DNA of 64,000 nucleotides, from contig CAXORL010000001.1 in NCBI GenBank assembly GCA_964211495.1, positions 806,001 to 870,000 of the forward strand, given 5' to 3'. The position numbers and the translations under genes are program-made. Positions 44,753-54,562 of this stretch are shown here, piece after piece. This DNA comes from Faucicola osloensis_B. Its GTDB lineage: Bacteria; Pseudomonadota; Gammaproteobacteria; Pseudomonadales; Moraxellaceae. How positions within the stretch are numbered: the stretch's first letter is position 1; every line of letters starts with the position of its first letter. Under the pieces are notes generated by a model. It was given only the letters and a program-made list of their open reading frames with translations, made no database searches and had not been told where the DNA came from.

Positions 44753-46537
44753 ATGCCTATTTATAATGCGCCAATTCAAGACATGAAATTCATCTTAAAT
44801 GATGTATTCAATGCAGCTGATTTTTGGCAAAAAAATGAACAGTTAACCCATGTTGACAGTGATACGGTCAATATGATTTTAGAAGAAATGTCAAAATTTG
44901 CTAAAAACACGTTACTGCCTATCAACCGCTCGGGTGATGAAGAAGGGGCGCAATATCTGGGTGAAGGCAAAGTAAAAACACCCACTGGTTTTAAAGCAGC
45001 GTTTGACGAATACGCACAAGGCGGCTGGATTGGTTTGGGCGGCGATCCAAATCATGGCGGTCAAGGCATGCCAAAAATGGTGACGATGCTCGCTGAAGAG
45101 ATGGTATTTACGGCCAACCAATCATTCGCGCTCTATCCAAACCTATCTGGCGGCGCGTGTATGTGTATCTATAACGCAGGCTCTGAAGAACAAAAGCAAA
45201 CCTACCTAGAAAAAATCTACTCAGGTGAGTGGACAGGTACGATGTGTTTGACTGAGCCTCACGCAGGTACGGATTTAGGTATCATCAAAACCAAAGCCGT
45301 GCCAAACGAAGACGGTAGCTACAATATTACAGGTACCAAAATCTTTATCACCGCAGGTGAACATGACTTAGCGGACAACATCATCCATTTGGTATTGGCA
45401 AAAACCCCCGATGCCCCAGCAGGCTCAAAAGGGATTTCATTGTTTATCGTACCCAAATTCCACGTGAATGCGGATGGCTCATTGGGCGAGCGTAACGCGG
45501 TAAGCTGTGGCTCTATCGAGCACAAAATGGGTATCAAAGCGTCAGCGACTTGCGTCATGAACTTTGATGGTGCCAAAGGGTTTATGGTAGGCGCAGAAAA
45601 TACCGGTCTTGCGTCCATGTTTATCATGATGAACTATGAGCGTTTGACGATGGGATTACAAGGTATCGGTGGCGCTGAGTTAGCGTATCAAAACGCTACA
45701 GCTTATACCCTTGATCGTATCCAAGGTCGCGCCGATAGCGGTGTCCAAGAGCCAAACAAAGCCGCTGACCCAATCGTATTTCATGCCGACGTTCGCCGTA
45801 TGCTGTTAAACGCTAAAACCATTAGTGAGGCCTCACGTTGCTTTGCGATGTATGTCGCCAAAGAGCTTGATACCAACAAATATACCGATGATGCTGAAGC
45901 AAGAAAAGCCGCTGATGACCGCGTTGCTCTTTTGACGCCCGTTGCTAAAGCATTCTTAACCGACCGTGGTCTTGAAGCGTCAATTGATGCACAGCAATGC
46001 TTTGGTGGTCATGGCTATATCCGTGAATGGGGCATGGAACAAATCGTACGTGACACCCGTATCTCGCAAATTTATGAAGGGACCAATGGTATCCAATCAC
46101 TTGACTTATTAGGTCGTAAAGTGGTGAAAAACGGCGGTGCGTTTGTGACAACGTATGTGCAAGAAATGCGTGATTTTGCCAATAACATGAACGCAGACCA
46201 TGCCATTAAACAAGCGATTTTAACATCAGCGGATAAACTTGAAGACTTAACCAAAGCGGTTGTGGCAGCGGCAGCGGTCAACAAAGACGAAATCAATGGC
46301 TGTGCGGTTGATTATTTACAAGCCTTTGGTTATGTCAGCTTTGCTTATATGTTTGGCTTGATGGTTGAAGCGGCGAATGGCAAAGAAGGCGATTTCTATG
46401 CCAATAAAGCAAAATTAGCAGACTACTATGTCGGTCGTATGTTGCCACGCTTAGATGCGCATATTGCGATGGTAAAAGCAACGAGCCAACCCATCACAGC
46501 GTTTGACCGCGATTATTTTGCGGCAACCATCGCTTAA
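44753..46537 (+). CDS. acyl-CoA dehydrogenase, long form (second paralogue)
   Basis: A 594-residue enzyme of the same long type as its neighbour. It has MCLTEPHAGTDLG, FGGHGYIREWGMEQ and IYEGTNGIQSLDLLGRK, and the same C-terminal extension. The two diverge in the substrate-lining part and the tail, so they probably prefer different chain lengths. AAAAGGAAAT precedes the ATG. A strong terminator follows at 46554. Confidence 0.95.
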   Translation: MPIYNAPIQDMKFILNDVFNAADFWQKNEQLTHVDSDTVNMILEEMSKFAKNTLLPINRSGDEEGAQYLGEGKVKTPTGFKAAFDEYAQGGWIGLGGDPNHGGQGMPKMVTMLAEEMVFTANQSFALYPNLSGGACMCIYNAGSEEQKQTYLEKIYSGEWTGTMCLTEPHAGTDLGIIKTKAVPNEDGSYNITGTKIFITAGEHDLADNIIHLVLAKTPDAPAGSKGISLFIVPKFHVNADGSLGERNAVSCGSIEHKMGIKASATCVMNFDGAKGFMVGAENTGLASMFIMMNYERLTMGLQGIGGAELAYQNATAYTLDRIQGRADSGVQEPNKAADPIVFHADVRRMLLNAKTISEASRCFAMYVAKELDTNKYTDDAEARKAADDRVALLTPVAKAFLTDRGLEASIDAQQCFGGHGYIREWGMEQIVRDTRISQIYEGTNGIQSLDLLGRKVVKNGGAFVTTYVQEMRDFANNMNADHAIKQAILTSADKLEDLTKAVVAAAAVNKDEINGCAVDYLQAFGYVSFAYMFGLMVEAANGKEGDFYANKAKLADYYVGRMLPRLDAHIAMVKATSQPITAFDRDYFAATIA

Positions 46538-46553
46538 TCCCTACTTAAACATA

Positions 46554-46585
46554 AAAAAAAATCGGCCACTTGAGCCGATTTTTTT
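46554..46585 (+). terminator. Rho-independent terminator, bidirectional
   Basis: AAAAATCGGC/GCCGATTTTT with loop CACTTGA and T runs on both strands. It serves the acyl-CoA dehydrogenase gene and the convergent small gene. Confidence 0.92.
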
Positions 46586-46598
46586 ATGGATTAACATA

Positions 46599-46841
46599 TT
46601 AGCGAAGCGTATCGTCATCGTCATCTGCCAACGATTCATCTTCATCAAAATCAAAGTCTTCATATTCATAATCCGCTGAGTCGTTTTCTTCAACGACAGC
46701 AACGCACTCTTCATATAATTCAAAGATATATTCTTTGATATCACTTTCTTGCTGGTGTTTATTTGGCGTGAGTTTGGCTTCTTCTTCATAGATGAATTTT
46801 GCCAAATTTAGCGCGACATAGTTATTACTTAGTTCAATCAT
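46599..46841 (-). CDS. small acidic protein of unknown function
   Basis: An 80-residue protein with an ordinary helical N-terminus (VALNLAKFIYEEEAKL) and a very acidic tail (about residues 52-78, mainly Asp and Glu). I do not recognise the family. AAGGA lies 7 bases before the ATG. A different frame in the same DNA is also open but is Lys-rich and lacks a ribosome-binding site. Confidence 0.7.
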   Translation of the reverse strand: MIELSNNYVALNLAKFIYEEEAKLTPNKHQQESDIKEYIFELYEECVAVVEENDSADYEYEDFDFDEDESLADDDDDTLR

Positions 46842-46986
46842 GGTGTTATCCTTTTTATGTTCGATATTATTATTTTAAGACGATAGCAGTAGCGCATCGT
46901 TAGTATGACATATTCAACAATAGAAAGCTTAAAGCAGTTGTAAGCTCGTGTAAAATTCGAGCGTTTAACAGTTTGTCGCCATAAAA

Positions 46987-47010
46987 TATAAAACCCACCA
47001 AAGTGGGTTT
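46987..47010 (-). terminator. hairpin terminator of dcd
   Basis: AAACCCAC/GTGGGTTT with a CAAA loop; on the minus strand the stem is followed by TTATATTTTA. It lies 25 bases past the dcd stop. Confidence 0.7.
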
Positions 47011-47034
47011 ATATGACTGCTTAATGTTTACCGT

Positions 47035-47610
47035 TTAGGCTTTGGGCAAGGTCACGCCCATTTGACCTTGGTATTTACCGCCACGGTCTTTGTAGGAAGT
47101 TTCGCACACATCATCGGCATCACTTTGGAAAAATAGCATTTGCGCCACGCCCTCGCCGGCATAGATACGCGCCGGCAAGTTGGTGGTATTACTAAATTCA
47201 AGCGTCACATGCCCTTCCCATTCTGGCTCAAGCGGCGTGACATTGACGATAATACCGCAGCGCGCATAGGTAGATTTTCCCAAACAAATGGTCAATACAT
47301 CGCGGGGAATACGAAAATACTCGACAGTACGAGCCAAGGCAAATGAGTTTGGCGGGATGATACATTCATCGCCCACAATATCAATAAAGCTACGCTCATC
47401 AAAGTTTTTTGGATCAACGATGGCAGAATGGACATTGGTAAATACTTTAAATTCGCGCGCGCAGCGGACATCATAACCATAGCTTGAGGTGCCGTAGCTG
47501 ACCAATTTTTGCCCCTGCTCGCCCACACGTACTTGACCTGCTTCAAATGGCTCAATCATGCCATGCTCTTGTGCCATTTGGCGTATCCAGCGGTCGGATT
47601 TGATCGACAT
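47035..47610 (-). CDS. dcd: dCTP deaminase
   Basis: This trimeric enzyme converts dCTP to dUTP, supplying dUMP for thymidylate synthesis. Landmarks are SSYGYDVRCAREF, the SLGKS-like LGKSTYAR segment, and VTPLEPEWEGHVTLEFSN with the catalytic Glu. The 191-residue length is normal. It is monocistronic, flanked by its own terminator and that of clpB. The ATG at 47610 has GAGGAAACGA upstream. Confidence 0.96.
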   Translation of the reverse strand: MSIKSDRWIRQMAQEHGMIEPFEAGQVRVGEQGQKLVSYGTSSYGYDVRCAREFKVFTNVHSAIVDPKNFDERSFIDIVGDECIIPPNSFALARTVEYFRIPRDVLTICLGKSTYARCGIIVNVTPLEPEWEGHVTLEFSNTTNLPARIYAGEGVAQMLFFQSDADDVCETSYKDRGGKYQGQMGVTLPKA

Positions 47611-47670
47611 TTCGTTTCCTCAAATTTTAAATTTAGGCAGAATTATACTGTAATTTTCTATACATAGGCG

Positions 47671-47706
47671 AAAAAAAACGGCTTTCGAGTGAGAGCCGTT
47701 TTTTTT
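47671..47706 (-). terminator. Rho-independent terminator of clpB
   Basis: AAAACGGCT/AGCCGTTTT with a 10-base loop and long A and T runs on either side. Confidence 0.92.
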
Positions 47707-47716
47707 GGTGAGAAAA

Positions 47717-50314
47717 TTAACTCATACGCAATTTATCAAAGGTCAAATTGCCTTGGGTATCGACATCCACTTTGATAGTATCACCCGCTACAAACTCGCC
47801 CGATAGCAATTTGACTGATAGTGGATTTTCGATTTCCTGCTGGATGGCGCGTTTTAGCGGTCTTGCACCATACACAGGGTCGTAACCCACAGCGACCAAT
47901 TGAGTCATGGCTTCATCTGACAATACAATATCCATGTCACGCTCTTGAAGACGTTTGCGTAAGCGTGACAGTTGAATCTCTGCAATACCCGCCATTTGCT
48001 CTTGCCCAAGTGGATGAAATACTACGATTTCATCAATACGGTTGACAAACTCTGGGCGGAAATGCTGATTGACTGAATTCATCACTGCCGCTTTGATTTC
48101 TTCGTAGCTATCGCCTGCCATCTCTTGGATTTTATGCGACCCAAGGTTTGAGGTCATGATAATGACGGTGTTTTTAAAGTCCACAACGCGACCTTGGCTG
48201 TCGGTCAAGCGACCATCGTCTAGCACTTGCAGTAGGATATTAAACACATCGGGATGCGCTTTTTCTACTTCATCAAACAATACCACACTGTAGGGTCGAC
48301 GGCGTACCGCTTCGGTCAACACCCCACCTTCTTCATAACCCACGTAGCCTGGGGGTGCACCGACAAGACGGCTGACACTGTGTTTTTCCATAAATTCAGA
48401 CATATCAATACGAATCATGGCATTTTCATCATCAAACAAGAAACTTGCCAACGATTTGGTCAATTCAGTTTTACCCACGCCTGTCGGACCTAGGAACAAG
48501 AACGAACCGCTAGGACGATTGGGGTCAGACAGCCCGGCACGACTACGGCGCACCGCATTGGCGACTGCTTGTACTGCTTCATCTTGACCCACTACGCGCT
48601 CATGCAGTTTTTCTTCCATGTGCAGCATTTTTTCACGTTCGCCTTGCATCATTTTGGCAACAGGGATGCCTGTTGCAGCGGCAACGACTTCAGCGATTTC
48701 GTTCTCGGTGACTTTATTACGTAGCAGTTTGACGCTTGGCGCTTCCCCTGCTTGCTCTTTTTGCTCAGCCAAGTCAGAATCTTTAATACGTTTTTCCAGT
48801 TGTGGAATGGTTTCGTATTGCAGTTTTGACATGGTCTCGTAGTCACCTTCACGCTGGGCTTTTTCATAGGCGATACGCGCTTTATCAAGCTCGTCTTTGA
48901 GCTGTTGGCTACCTTTAACAAGGGCTTTTTCTGCTTGCCAAATTTCGTTTAAATCTGCGTATTCTTTTTCAAGCTCGCTGATTTGGGTGTCCAGCAGTTT
49001 TAGTTGCGATTTTGCGCCTTCGTCATCTTCATGCTTTAAGGTTTCACGTTGCATTTTAAGCTGAATCAAACGGCTTTCTAATTTGCCCAAGGCTTCTGGT
49101 TTACTATCAAGTTCCATTTTTAGACGGCTAGCTGCTTCATCCAACAAATCAATGGCTTTGTCGGGCAATTTGCGGTCGGTAATGTAACGGTTACTCATCT
49201 GCGCGGCGGCAATAATCGCACTGTCTTGGATATCGACCCCATGATGCAGTTCATAACGCTCTTTTAGACCGCGCAGAATGGCAATGGTATCTTCCACGGT
49301 AGGCTCATCAACCAATACTTTTTGAAAACGACGCTCAAGGGCGGCATCTTTTTCGATATATTGGCGGTATTCATCCAGGGTAGTCGCGCCCACGCAGTGC
49401 AGCTCACCACGCGCTAACGCAGGTTTGAGCATATTACCTGCATCCATCGCGCCATCGGCTTTACCGGCACCAACCAAGGTATGAATTTCATCAATAAATA
49501 AAATGACTTGTCCTTCGCTTTTTGCTAGGTCGTTAAGTACCGCTTTTAGGCGTTCTTCAAACTCACCACGGAATTTTGCGCCCGCAATCAGTGCGCCCAA
49601 GTCGAGCGATAATACGCGTTTATTGCGCAAGCCTTCTGGCACGTCACCATTGACGATTTTTTGTGCCAATCCTTCGACAATGGCAGTTTTACCTACCCCC
49701 GGCTCACCAATGAGCACAGGGTTGTTTTTAGTACGGCGTGACAACACTTGAATGGTGCGGCGGATTTCGTCATCGCGCCCAATCACGGGGTCAAGTTTGC
49801 CCGATTCGGCACGTGCGGTTAAATCGATGGTATATTTATTTAAGGCATCACGTTGGTCTTCGCTATTTTGTGTATCCACTTTATCACCCCCACGAATAAA
49901 ATTAATGACTTGTCTTAGTTTTGGCTCATTGACCCCTGCTTTTGCAAGCAGTTTTGCGGTGTCGCCTGTCTCGGCTAGGGCAACCAGTACCCAATCGGTG
50001 GATAAAAACTGATCGCCCGCTTTTTGTGCATGACGTTCGGCTAGATTTAAAATCTTAACCGTATTTGGGCTAAGATTGACATCACCTGTGGGCGTACCAA
50101 TCACCGCTTGGTTGTTGAGCGATTGCTGCACCTCTGTTTTTAACTGAGTTAAGTTTGCGCCTGCTTGTTCATACACATTGGCATTACTCGGTTCATTGAG
50201 TAGCACTGACAATAAATGAATCGGCTCAATCGCGGTATGATCACGAGTGACAGCGAGCGTTTGTGCCTGCTGAACCGCGTGTTGTAAGGCATTGGTAAAT
50301 TTATCAAATTGCAT
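47717..50314 (-). CDS. clpB: ATP-dependent disaggregase ClpB
   Basis: An 865-residue hexameric Hsp104-type chaperone that, with DnaK, pulls proteins out of aggregates. The order is N domain, first AAA+ (GEPGVGKTAIVEGLA, then VILFIDEIHTLVGAG), coiled-coil M domain (about 410-530, long charged helices), second AAA+ (GPTGVGKTELTKSLA, then VVLFDEVEKAH) and the C-terminal D2 small domain. Length matches E. coli ClpB (857). A sigma-32-like promoter lies upstream. ClpA or ClpX are excluded by the M domain. Confidence 0.97.
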   Translation of the reverse strand: MQFDKFTNALQHAVQQAQTLAVTRDHTAIEPIHLLSVLLNEPSNANVYEQAGANLTQLKTEVQQSLNNQAVIGTPTGDVNLSPNTVKILNLAERHAQKAGDQFLSTDWVLVALAETGDTAKLLAKAGVNEPKLRQVINFIRGGDKVDTQNSEDQRDALNKYTIDLTARAESGKLDPVIGRDDEIRRTIQVLSRRTKNNPVLIGEPGVGKTAIVEGLAQKIVNGDVPEGLRNKRVLSLDLGALIAGAKFRGEFEERLKAVLNDLAKSEGQVILFIDEIHTLVGAGKADGAMDAGNMLKPALARGELHCVGATTLDEYRQYIEKDAALERRFQKVLVDEPTVEDTIAILRGLKERYELHHGVDIQDSAIIAAAQMSNRYITDRKLPDKAIDLLDEAASRLKMELDSKPEALGKLESRLIQLKMQRETLKHEDDEGAKSQLKLLDTQISELEKEYADLNEIWQAEKALVKGSQQLKDELDKARIAYEKAQREGDYETMSKLQYETIPQLEKRIKDSDLAEQKEQAGEAPSVKLLRNKVTENEIAEVVAAATGIPVAKMMQGEREKMLHMEEKLHERVVGQDEAVQAVANAVRRSRAGLSDPNRPSGSFLFLGPTGVGKTELTKSLASFLFDDENAMIRIDMSEFMEKHSVSRLVGAPPGYVGYEEGGVLTEAVRRRPYSVVLFDEVEKAHPDVFNILLQVLDDGRLTDSQGRVVDFKNTVIIMTSNLGSHKIQEMAGDSYEEIKAAVMNSVNQHFRPEFVNRIDEIVVFHPLGQEQMAGIAEIQLSRLRKRLQERDMDIVLSDEAMTQLVAVGYDPVYGARPLKRAIQQEIENPLSVKLLSGEFVAGDTIKVDVDTQGNLTFDKLRMS

Positions 50315-50367
50315 TATTATTTTTCCTTTTAGTTAGCTTTCAATTAATTAGCTTTGAACTAAAATTG

Positions 50368-50395
50368 ATATGGTGTTTTGATAAATCGTTTCAAT
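50368..50395 (-). promoter_or_regulatory. sigma-32 (heat-shock) type promoter of clpB
   Basis: Read on the minus strand, ATTGAAA is followed after 13 bases by CACCATAT, matching 7 of 8 positions of the sigma-32 -10 consensus CCCCATnT. It is 54 bases upstream of the clpB start. Heat induction would be expected. Confidence 0.65.
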
Positions 50396-51008
50396 ACCCA
50401 CCTTTAAAATTTTTTAATTGTCAATAGTTATTTTCTTGATGATAGGATATAGGTTTATTTTCAGCCCTCACTAGGGTCAATCGCTTTTAGAATTCATCGT
50501 ATTACCTATCAAAAATTGACAATAAAAATGTAGATAAAGTCATAAACCAACAAATTTTGGCTTAATGTATAACTTCCAAAGGGATGTACCTAATCACTTT
50601 TACTGACTGATTTTTGTTGTTGGCTGATATGCGTTTCCTTTTAGTAGCGAATTAGTAGCGGCTATTAGCCTAGTAGTGGCTTGATTTTTTATCAGCCGCC
50701 TTGACCGTTATTTTTTAAAAAATTACGCGAACTAAAGTTTAAGCCATAGCTAAAAATCGATACTAAAATTTTATGGACGATAATTAAAATTATATAATAT
50801 TTTCAATGGCTTATTGTAAGGCAGCTTACATTACATTAACCTATCTACTACATGAATAGACAACAACCGAGCATGACGCGTGTTACTCTGCAAAACACTA
50901 AATGCTAACGCCAGATAACATATCATATCAGTTCAGTGGCGCTACTTTATTTGGTCAAATAACAGTCAAAAAACAACAACAGCAAAACAATAACTAGGAG
51001 TAATACCC
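50396..51008. other. long intergenic region between clpB and the zinc alcohol dehydrogenase
   Basis: About 610 bases, mostly AT-rich, without an open frame. It holds the perfect inverted repeat TGTAAG-GCAG-CTTACA at 50815-50830, about 180 bases before the dehydrogenase, a possible operator. No RNA gene is evident. Confidence 0.5.
50815..50830. promoter_or_regulatory. inverted repeat, possible operator
   Basis: TGTAAG-GCAG-CTTACA, perfect 6-base arms with a 4-base spacer, a typical dimer-binding geometry. No matching regulator is adjacent. Confidence 0.4.
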
Positions 51009-52172
51009 ATGCGTGCATTAACCTACCACGGTGCCAAAGATGTTCGAGTCGACAATGTTCCCGACCCAAAATTACAAGCCAAAGATGATATTATCTTAAA
51101 AGTCACCGCTACCGCCATTTGTGGCTCGGACTTACACTTATACCGCGGCAAAATCCCTGCGACCGAAGAAGGCGATATTTTTGGTCATGAATTTATGGGG
51201 GTTGTCGAAGAAGTAGGCGCTGACGTCACGGCGGTAAAAAAAGGCGATCGCGTGGTGATACCTTTTGTCATTGCCTGTGGTAGCTGCTTTTTTTGTCAAA
51301 ATGATTTGATGGCAGCTTGTGAGACCACCAATGAAGGTCCCGGCGCGGCGATGAACAAAAAGCTTATTCCGCCACCTTCTGCATTGTTCGGTTTTAGTCA
51401 TTTATACGGCGGTGTGCCTGGCGGACAAGCAGACTATGTGCGTGTCCCAAAAGCCAATTTTGGTCCTTTTAAAGTCCCAGGTTCATTGCCTGATGAGAAA
51501 GTGTTGTTCTTATCGGATATTTTACCGACTGCATGGCAAGCGGTGACGAACGCCAATGTTACCAAAGGTTCGACTTTGGCTATCTATGGTGCAGGTCCTG
51601 TGGGCTTGCTATCAGCTGCCTGTGCCAAAATGTTAGGCGCTGCACAGATATTTATCGTTGACCACAATGACTATCGTCTGCAATACGCACAAGATACGTA
51701 TGGCGCAATTCCTATTAATTTTGACAAAGTTGATGCCGCAGAAGCGATTATTGAGCAAACTGCGGGGCATCGTGGTGTCGATGCGGTGATTGATGCCGTT
51801 GGTTTTGAATCAAAAGGTAGCATAGTTGAAACCGTATTGACCACGCTCAAGCTTGAAGGCTCAAGTGGCGCGGCATTACGTCAGTGTATCGCAGCGGTGC
51901 GCCGTGGTGGTACAGTCAGCATTCCTGGGGTGTATGCAGGTCCAATTCATGGTTTCTTGATGGGTGATGCGTTTGACAAAGGATTAACCTTTAAAATGGG
52001 TCAAACCCATGTACATAAATACTTGCCACAGCTGCTTGAACATATTGAAAATGGGGATTTATCGCCTGAAGCGATTATTACTCATCGTATGAATCTATCG
52101 GATGCGGCAAAAGGTTATGAAATCTTTGAAAAACGTGAAGAAGAGTGTCGAAAAGTGATTTTGACGCCGTAA
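51009..52172 (+). CDS. zinc-dependent alcohol dehydrogenase, formaldehyde dehydrogenase-like
   Basis: A 387-residue medium-chain dehydrogenase. The catalytic zinc Cys lies in ATAICGSDLHLY and the His-Glu in FGHEFMGVVEEVGAD. The structural-zinc lobe CGSCFFCQNDLMAACE has four Cys. The NAD fold has YGAGPVGLLSAA. It resembles the glutathione-independent formaldehyde dehydrogenase subgroup, which has an extra loop (RQCIAAVRRGGTVSIPGV). AGGAG lies 9 bases before the ATG. It is probably monocistronic. Confidence 0.9.
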   Translation: MRALTYHGAKDVRVDNVPDPKLQAKDDIILKVTATAICGSDLHLYRGKIPATEEGDIFGHEFMGVVEEVGADVTAVKKGDRVVIPFVIACGSCFFCQNDLMAACETTNEGPGAAMNKKLIPPPSALFGFSHLYGGVPGGQADYVRVPKANFGPFKVPGSLPDEKVLFLSDILPTAWQAVTNANVTKGSTLAIYGAGPVGLLSAACAKMLGAAQIFIVDHNDYRLQYAQDTYGAIPINFDKVDAAEAIIEQTAGHRGVDAVIDAVGFESKGSIVETVLTTLKLEGSSGAALRQCIAAVRRGGTVSIPGVYAGPIHGFLMGDAFDKGLTFKMGQTHVHKYLPQLLEHIENGDLSPEAIITHRMNLSDAAKGYEIFEKREEECRKVILTP

Positions 52173-52235
52173 TTTTACCTCGTCATGGATAGCTTTGATT
52201 AATAGGGATATTTTTGATTTATTTAGAATGATTAA

Positions 52236-53069
52236 ATGAGCATTAGTCACTTTCATACTATTACCTATCATTCAGTCACTAGCCCCTCACAACTTTTAGC
52301 TAATAATTTAGCCAAAGTTGTGCAAGGGGTTGGTGATTTTTTGCTATTGCTAGATATTGATGGGACGCTTAGTGAATTTCACCCCGATCCCCAGCAAAGT
52401 TTTATCAGCAATGATAATTTAGCAATTTTAGCGCAGTTACAAAATCATCTATCCATTTGGCTGGTAACAGGGCGGTCGGTTGCCGACGCTAGACGGTTGA
52501 CAGCGCCGTTAAAACTGCCGGTGATTGGTAGTCATGGTTTGCAATGTGATACGCTAATCGATGGCTATTCTTTGGTGGACATCGATTTAGCGCAGCTACA
52601 ACAAATTAACCAAAGCGTCATTAACGCCACTGGTGATCATCCACACTGGCGCATTGAGCAAAAACCTTTTGGTGTGGCACTGCATTTTCGTGAGCATCCC
52701 GAACTTGCCGATAGCGCTTTAACCATCATGCAAGCTATTGGGCATGATTTTAATGATTGGCAACTTAAAGCGGGCAAATGTGTGTATGAGCTATTGCCGC
52801 AAGGGGTCGATAAAGGCCGTGCCATTAACCATGTTTTAAACCACTATCACCCTCATTGCCGTCCGATATTTATCGGTGATGATGTGACTGATGAAGCAGG
52901 ATTTATTGCTGTACAAAGTTATGGTGATACACCAAATAAGAAAGGTAGTGATATCAAAGGAATTGGTGTCAAAGTCGGTTATGAACCCACCCATGCCCAT
53001 TATTATGTGAGCGATGTCTCAGCCGTTACCGCATTACTTCAAGGATTATTGACCCTATGTCAAAGTTGA
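52236..53069 (+). CDS. otsB: trehalose-6-phosphate phosphatase
   Basis: A HAD-family phosphatase that removes the phosphate from trehalose 6-phosphate. The nucleophile motif is LLLDIDGTLSEF (Asp40, Asp42), with LVTGRS (motif II) and FIGDDVTDEAGF (motif IV). It has 277 residues, close to E. coli OtsB (266). It overlaps otsA by 13 bases, in the same order as in E. coli. Trehalose protects against drying and osmotic stress. Confidence 0.95.
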   Translation: MSISHFHTITYHSVTSPSQLLANNLAKVVQGVGDFLLLLDIDGTLSEFHPDPQQSFISNDNLAILAQLQNHLSIWLVTGRSVADARRLTAPLKLPVIGSHGLQCDTLIDGYSLVDIDLAQLQQINQSVINATGDHPHWRIEQKPFGVALHFREHPELADSALTIMQAIGHDFNDWQLKAGKCVYELLPQGVDKGRAINHVLNHYHPHCRPIFIGDDVTDEAGFIAVQSYGDTPNKKGSDIKGIGVKVGYEPTHAHYYVSDVSAVTALLQGLLTLCQS

Positions 53070-54472
53070 TTGTATTATCGAATCGGGTTAATTTACCTAA
53101 TAAACAGTCACCTAAAGCCGTAGCAGGGGGGTTGGCAGTAGCGCTTCAAGAAGCCCTCGCCAAAGATGGCGGTATTTGGGTCGGTTGGAACGGTCAAGTA
53201 GTGACAACTATCAGCGATATACCTGATACCGTCAATCAATTTGCCACTGAGCAGCATGACAAGGTCACCTATGTCACGACGGCTTTTTCACCCATGCAAT
53301 ATGAAAAATATTATTGTGGTTACGCCAATAATCGACTTTGGGCGGGGATGCATGACCGCACGGATTTGATTGTATCAAGTAGTGAAGATTTTAGCGTTTA
53401 TCAAGCTGTCAATCGTATGTTTGCCAAACAACTACAGCAAATCGCGCAGCCTGACGATATGATTTGGATACAAGATTATCATTTTCTTGCAGTAGCAAGG
53501 CATTGCCGTGACTTAGGCATGAAACAGCGCATTGGCTTTTTTTTGCATATTCCGTTTCCCCAGTTATGCGTGTGGGATTTTTTGACCTATGGTCAAACTT
53601 TAATCCATCAATTACTCGATTATGATGTGGTTGGATTACAAACCCAACAAGACGCTCAAAATTGTGTCGAGGTGCTTGAGCAGCTACTCCCCCACGCCAT
53701 CCAGATTACGCAAACAAATGCGCGTACGCTGATTCGCCATGGCAATCATACCACCTTAATACAAGCCTATCCGATTGGTATCAATCCTGTCTATATTCAT
53801 AAGCTTGCCAGTCAACCGCTGTCCGACCAAGCTGTGTTAAAAAATCTCACTTCAACCATCACCACAATTTTAGCGGTGGAACGACTGGATTACACCAAAG
53901 GCATTCCTGAACGCTTACAAGCTTTTGCCGCCTTTTTACAGCGTTATCCGCAATATCTTGAACGGATTCAGCTGTATCAAATTGCTTGCCCATCCCGTCT
54001 TGATATTCAGACCTATCAACAGTTACGACAACAAGTACACACCCTAGTTGAGCAAATTAATAGCCAATTTGCTACTGCCAGTTGGCAACCGATTATCTAT
54101 CAAGAAGACCCTGTCAGTCATGACAATTTAATGCCGTTATTTAGGCAATGCCAAATTTGTTGGGTTAACTCGCTAAAAGATGGCATGAATTTGGTGGCAA
54201 AAGAATACATTGCCGCACAGGATGAACAAAACGCAGGGATTTTGATTTTGTCTAAAAATGCGGGGGCAGCGCACCAACTTCAGCAAGCTATTTTGGTCGA
54301 CCCGAATAGCAACGACAGCATGATAGAGGGCTTATACCAAGCCTTGACCATCACCAAACAACAACGGCAACAACGTCACCAATCGCTACTACAGGGCATT
54401 TATGAGACCGATATTGACACGTGGCGAGCGCATTTTTTGGCAGATTTGACCCACATGGACAAAATTCCATAA
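53057..54472 (+). CDS. otsA: trehalose-6-phosphate synthase
   Basis: A GT20 glycosyltransferase that joins UDP-glucose and glucose 6-phosphate. It has VLSNRVN at the start, IWIQDYHFL, GFFLHIPFP, AVERLDYTKGIPERL and the SLKDGMNLVAKEYIA segment near the C-terminus. Length 471 matches the family. It overlaps otsB by 13 bases. The next gene begins 90 bases later on the same strand. Confidence 0.95.
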   Translation: MSKLIVLSNRVNLPNKQSPKAVAGGLAVALQEALAKDGGIWVGWNGQVVTTISDIPDTVNQFATEQHDKVTYVTTAFSPMQYEKYYCGYANNRLWAGMHDRTDLIVSSSEDFSVYQAVNRMFAKQLQQIAQPDDMIWIQDYHFLAVARHCRDLGMKQRIGFFLHIPFPQLCVWDFLTYGQTLIHQLLDYDVVGLQTQQDAQNCVEVLEQLLPHAIQITQTNARTLIRHGNHTTLIQAYPIGINPVYIHKLASQPLSDQAVLKNLTSTITTILAVERLDYTKGIPERLQAFAAFLQRYPQYLERIQLYQIACPSRLDIQTYQQLRQQVHTLVEQINSQFATASWQPIIYQEDPVSHDNLMPLFRQCQICWVNSLKDGMNLVAKEYIAAQDEQNAGILILSKNAGAAHQLQQAILVDPNSNDSMIEGLYQALTITKQQRQQRHQSLLQGIYETDIDTWRAHFLADLTHMDKIP

Positions 54473-54562
54473 CCCAATCAAAGTGACAATAAAATAAAGA
54501 ATGTAACAGTCCATAAAACAGATAATAAAATAGACAACAGAACAGCCAATGAGAAACTCACA

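Noticed and set aside
46541..46789. Lys-rich 82-codon frame on the minus strand
   Set aside because: It overlaps the acidic small protein in another frame, runs through the terminator at 46554 and has no ribosome-binding site.
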